NCBI GenBank assembly: GCA_029204225.1
Contig: CM055095.1
Coordinates: 12,672,399-12,736,398 of the forward strand
Length of the DNA stretch: 64,000 bases
DNA from: Diphasiastrum complanatum
Lineage: Eukaryota > Streptophyta > Lycopodiopsida > Lycopodiales > Lycopodiaceae
Reading direction: 5' to 3'
The position numbers and the translations under genes are program-made. Shown here one piece after another: positions 61,274 to 64,000 of the stretch. The notes below the pieces were generated by a model. That model saw nothing but the letters and a program-made list of their open reading frames with translations. It had not been told where the DNA came from and did not search any database. Positions within the stretch are counted from its first letter, which is position 1. The number at the start of each line of letters is the position of its first letter.

Positions 61274-63445
61274 GCAATATGTCTATAGTCTTGCAGAATG
61301 TTCATTCTGCTCAAAAAATCACGTCAGTCAAGAAAACAATGATCAATGGTGAATCTGTCAATGTGAAGAACCATCCAAAATGGGTGAGCTGACAGGCCTG
61401 TACATATCTGTAACCTGTCCATTGAATTTGATGTAGCACTTCTGTGGATATAAGTTTTGGTGTACTTCTTTATGGCAGTCAAGATAATGTTTGTGAACAT
61501 TGATATTCCAAAACCTGTATGTCCTGGAATTGGGCTGTAGAATTTTACTGCCTTCAAAAAACTACAAGTTTGATTAGAAATTTCTGCTTATAAGCAAGCA
61601 GAGATAATTTGTATGTCTAGAAAAATGATTATGATGCAAAATTGAAAAAATTTATTATGTGAGCAGATGTAGTAATTGTCAGGGGATCACTCCACTTGCA
61701 GCATTTTATTGATCTTTTGCAAACTGTGTTACTCAAAAGGTGGTTTTGTGCAAGTTGCTAGGGCATGTGGCTAGTTAGCTGCTGCTAATGGTAATTTTTT
61801 ATATTTCATGTACTAAGCAGAGAGAGATTGAAAACCCTGTTTTGAAGCTTACAGTAGATAATTTTTAAGCACATGCATTTTTGTATGGATCGCTTGCATT
61901 AAAATGCTATCTGTGACACTAAATTCATTCGTTTGGCAATGTACCAGTTGATCTATCTTTTGGAAAGCCATATCTATTGAGCATCGTTGTTGCTTCGTGG
62001 CCATACTTGTCTTGTAGAATACGTTGTATAGTTAGTTTAATTTCAGAAAGTACTATGTGCCAAGGGGAGGGGAGACTTGAGCAGTTATGAACTGAAAGGA
62101 ACTGAAGATGCTCAATCAGTTGATCAGCTTACATTGACCAAGAACATGTGGAGTTGTATAAGAATAAATAATGGAATATTCAAGCATTGTGGTTGCATAG
62201 GTTAGCTTGCACATTGGCAACATTGGGAAAATTTTCAGAAATTAGTTGATGCTATAGATCTAGAGTATAGAGACCATGGACAACTTTTTGGGCCCTTTTA
62301 TGACCCATCATCTGGGTACTTTTTACCACTCGGTTTGGCAACTTTTTTGATATCATTTGGACATGTAAAGCACATCTTAATAAGCACTATGTAATTGAGC
62401 AACATATAATGCAAGAGGGAAATTAAGAGGCTTTGAAATCAGGTCAGATTTAGGGTTGCAAGAAAGATCATATGTAGACATGAGCGCCTCATCGTCAATG
62501 GTTGGTTGATTGATTGTATCTTTTGGTTCATTGTACCTCAACTTAGCTTAGCATAGGCTTAGATTCATCTTACCGATTTACATCATCATAGACTATTTTT
62601 ATGCTGTTTATGTTCTTTGGTTCTGTGTGTTTTGTGAATATCTTGGTTGTGGCCTGGGATTGTGATGGCATTGCCTTTATTCAGATCTTCAGGTCTGGTG
62701 GATGCCAGAACTTTTTGTATCCAATCATAGTTTGGGAAGAAAACCATAATTTTCATTCTAGGGCACTACCTTTGCCGTAGAGAGGTGAATTTTCGGCTTC
62801 GACATCATTCCAAACTCTTGGAAGCATCTTGATCAAGGCAGGCTATCTTAGCTATTACCGTGTTCAAATATAGATAGCAGAGAGCAAAACGTTACATATT
62901 TTGCAGGTCTCTGATATGTTTTTCATCTGTGGAATTACGTTCTTCAGGATGCTATGTATTGTTAAGGTTTTTATGACATGGTGTTTGGGGAATCCATTTA
63001 TGGAAGTTGTTTAAAGTACTAAGAATAAGGGAGATTCCAATTTAGTTTTGTAGTAGGCACTTCATTGTTTTCATTGATCAGTGTACAACTTTCAGAATCC
63101 GATTACATGTAAGGTGTCTTATAGTAGGCACCAAGATATCTATTGGATCACTTGAAGTGGGGCATATCAAAATCTAGAGTTCAAGGCTTTTCCTGCTACT
63201 TCATTATTTTTGTCTTCCGCTCTAGATTAGTGTTGATTCCTCTTACTATTCATTGATCATATGTACAAGCTGAAAATGTTGAAGATGCACTTTTCATCTC
63301 TTGGTCTGTGTGATCATAGATCTTTATGTTTTTTAGGAGATGAGGACATATTTCAGTTACTAGCTATGGAGTGCTGAAATGTTTGCGATTATTTTGTGCT
63401 CTGGTGCATAATTCCTCGTTGGAAAATACACAACCATTTGCTTTG
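61274..63445. other. Downstream of the kinase gene, nothing recognised
   Basis: It should contain the 3' untranslated region and terminator of the kinase gene. I see no long frame, LTR or repeat in these 2.2 kb. Confidence 0.55.
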
Positions 63446-63570
63446 ATTCATAGTTGCAAGCCACATTTCAGAACATGATCCAAAATGCATTTCGGATCAT
63501 GATCCGGGATTTCCCAGGGTCTCTCGGAACACATTTTTGGGGAGGCCAATATGGGTATCCGATTATAGGA
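63446..63570. repeat. AGTTGCA-type repeat, diverged
   Basis: It starts CATAGTTGCAAGCCAC, and carries ATGCATTTCGGATCATGATCC, GGGATTTCCC and GGCCAATATGGGTATC. The order resembles the block at 55655-55930 (TTTCGGGATATCCC, CCAATATGGGTATC). Confidence 0.5.
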
Positions 63571-63864
63571 TTTTTTCAAGAGCATTTCACTTACCTAGCT
63601 TGCTAGGAGTGTCAAGAACAATGCGGTCTAGTTTTGGGCCATTTAGTGATTCTCTATCAAACATCTCTTTTTATTATGCAAATTGGAACCATATAGAACT
63701 TCATTGAACCACAACAAACCAAGAATAGTTATGAAGCATAAGTACCCACGTGAATAAACTCAACATGCTCAACAAAATATGAGTATACAGTGCCAATCTG
63801 AAAGCATGATGCACTTGGTGAAGTTTTTGCCTCATGAATGGACAAATAGAAAATGATAGCAAAC

Positions 63865-63867
<3 letters not shown>

Positions 63868-63899
<32 letters not shown>
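63868..63899. repeat. (TC)n microsatellite, 16 units
   Basis: A 32 bp perfect tract. The Arg-Glu runs in the minus frames here are artefacts. Confidence 0.95.
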
Positions 63900-63902
<3 letters not shown>

Positions 63903-64000
63903 ATCAACACAGTATTGAAGTAAGCCATATTGAAACACATAAATCGAATAAAATGCACATGTAAAAACATGACAAATATATTGTACAATGTCAGGTTGCA

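Overview
This is a land-plant nuclear window. It has intron-containing genes with GT/AG junctions, a plant-type universal stress protein, a Wee1/Myt1-family kinase, and dense Ty1-copia and Ty3-gypsy retrotransposons whose primer-binding sites match plant initiator tRNA-Met. The sequence is AT-rich and carries several very long (GA/CT)n tracts. I cannot name the species. The repeat load and a 7.5 kb intron full of retroelements suggest a large, repeat-rich genome (fern, lycophyte or gymnosperm would fit, but this is inference).

Only two genes look host-derived and complete. A minus-strand universal stress protein gene (16486-17494) has four exons that join in phase to give 159 residues. A plus-strand Wee1/Myt1-type cell-cycle kinase gene (50757-61273) has six exons that join in phase to give about 452 residues. 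Its second intron (52164-59689) houses two copia elements, one of which carries a 204 bp foldback insertion with a 9 bp target duplication.

Region by region: 1-2.8 kb is the 5' part of a minus-strand copia element with LTR, primer site and a 429-codon uninterrupted Gag-protease frame running off the window. 3-5.5 kb holds a protease remnant and a 204 bp (CT)n tract. 5.5-9.6 kb is an unusual domain crowded with TGGTACT/AGTACCA motifs around a broken transposase-like frame, perhaps an undescribed DNA transposon. 10.6-13.8 kb is a copia derivative whose reverse transcriptase is replaced by a sequence recurring at 20 kb, nested in an LTR of the first family. 13.9-14.4 and 20.6-21.0 kb are gypsy reverse-transcriptase fragments. 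22-25.6 kb holds two decayed copia polyproteins. 28.5-30.7 kb is a broken, unidentified coiled-coil polyprotein. 30.8-37.7 kb is a complete non-autonomous LTR element (519 bp LTRs, 5.9 kb non-coding interior). 38-49.8 kb is a mosaic of gypsy Gag, copia pieces, a chimeric pair of LTR/primer-site units, and an endonuclease-like C-terminal remnant. After the kinase gene, 61.3-64 kb shows nothing recognisable except a short repeat and a microsatellite.

The genes do not form a functional pathway. The window mainly records repeated, nested and recombinant retrotransposition around two housekeeping genes. The most promising unexplained items are the TGGTACT domain, the RT-replacing repeat, the long non-autonomous LTR element and the conserved CACACGTGTG module of one copia lineage.
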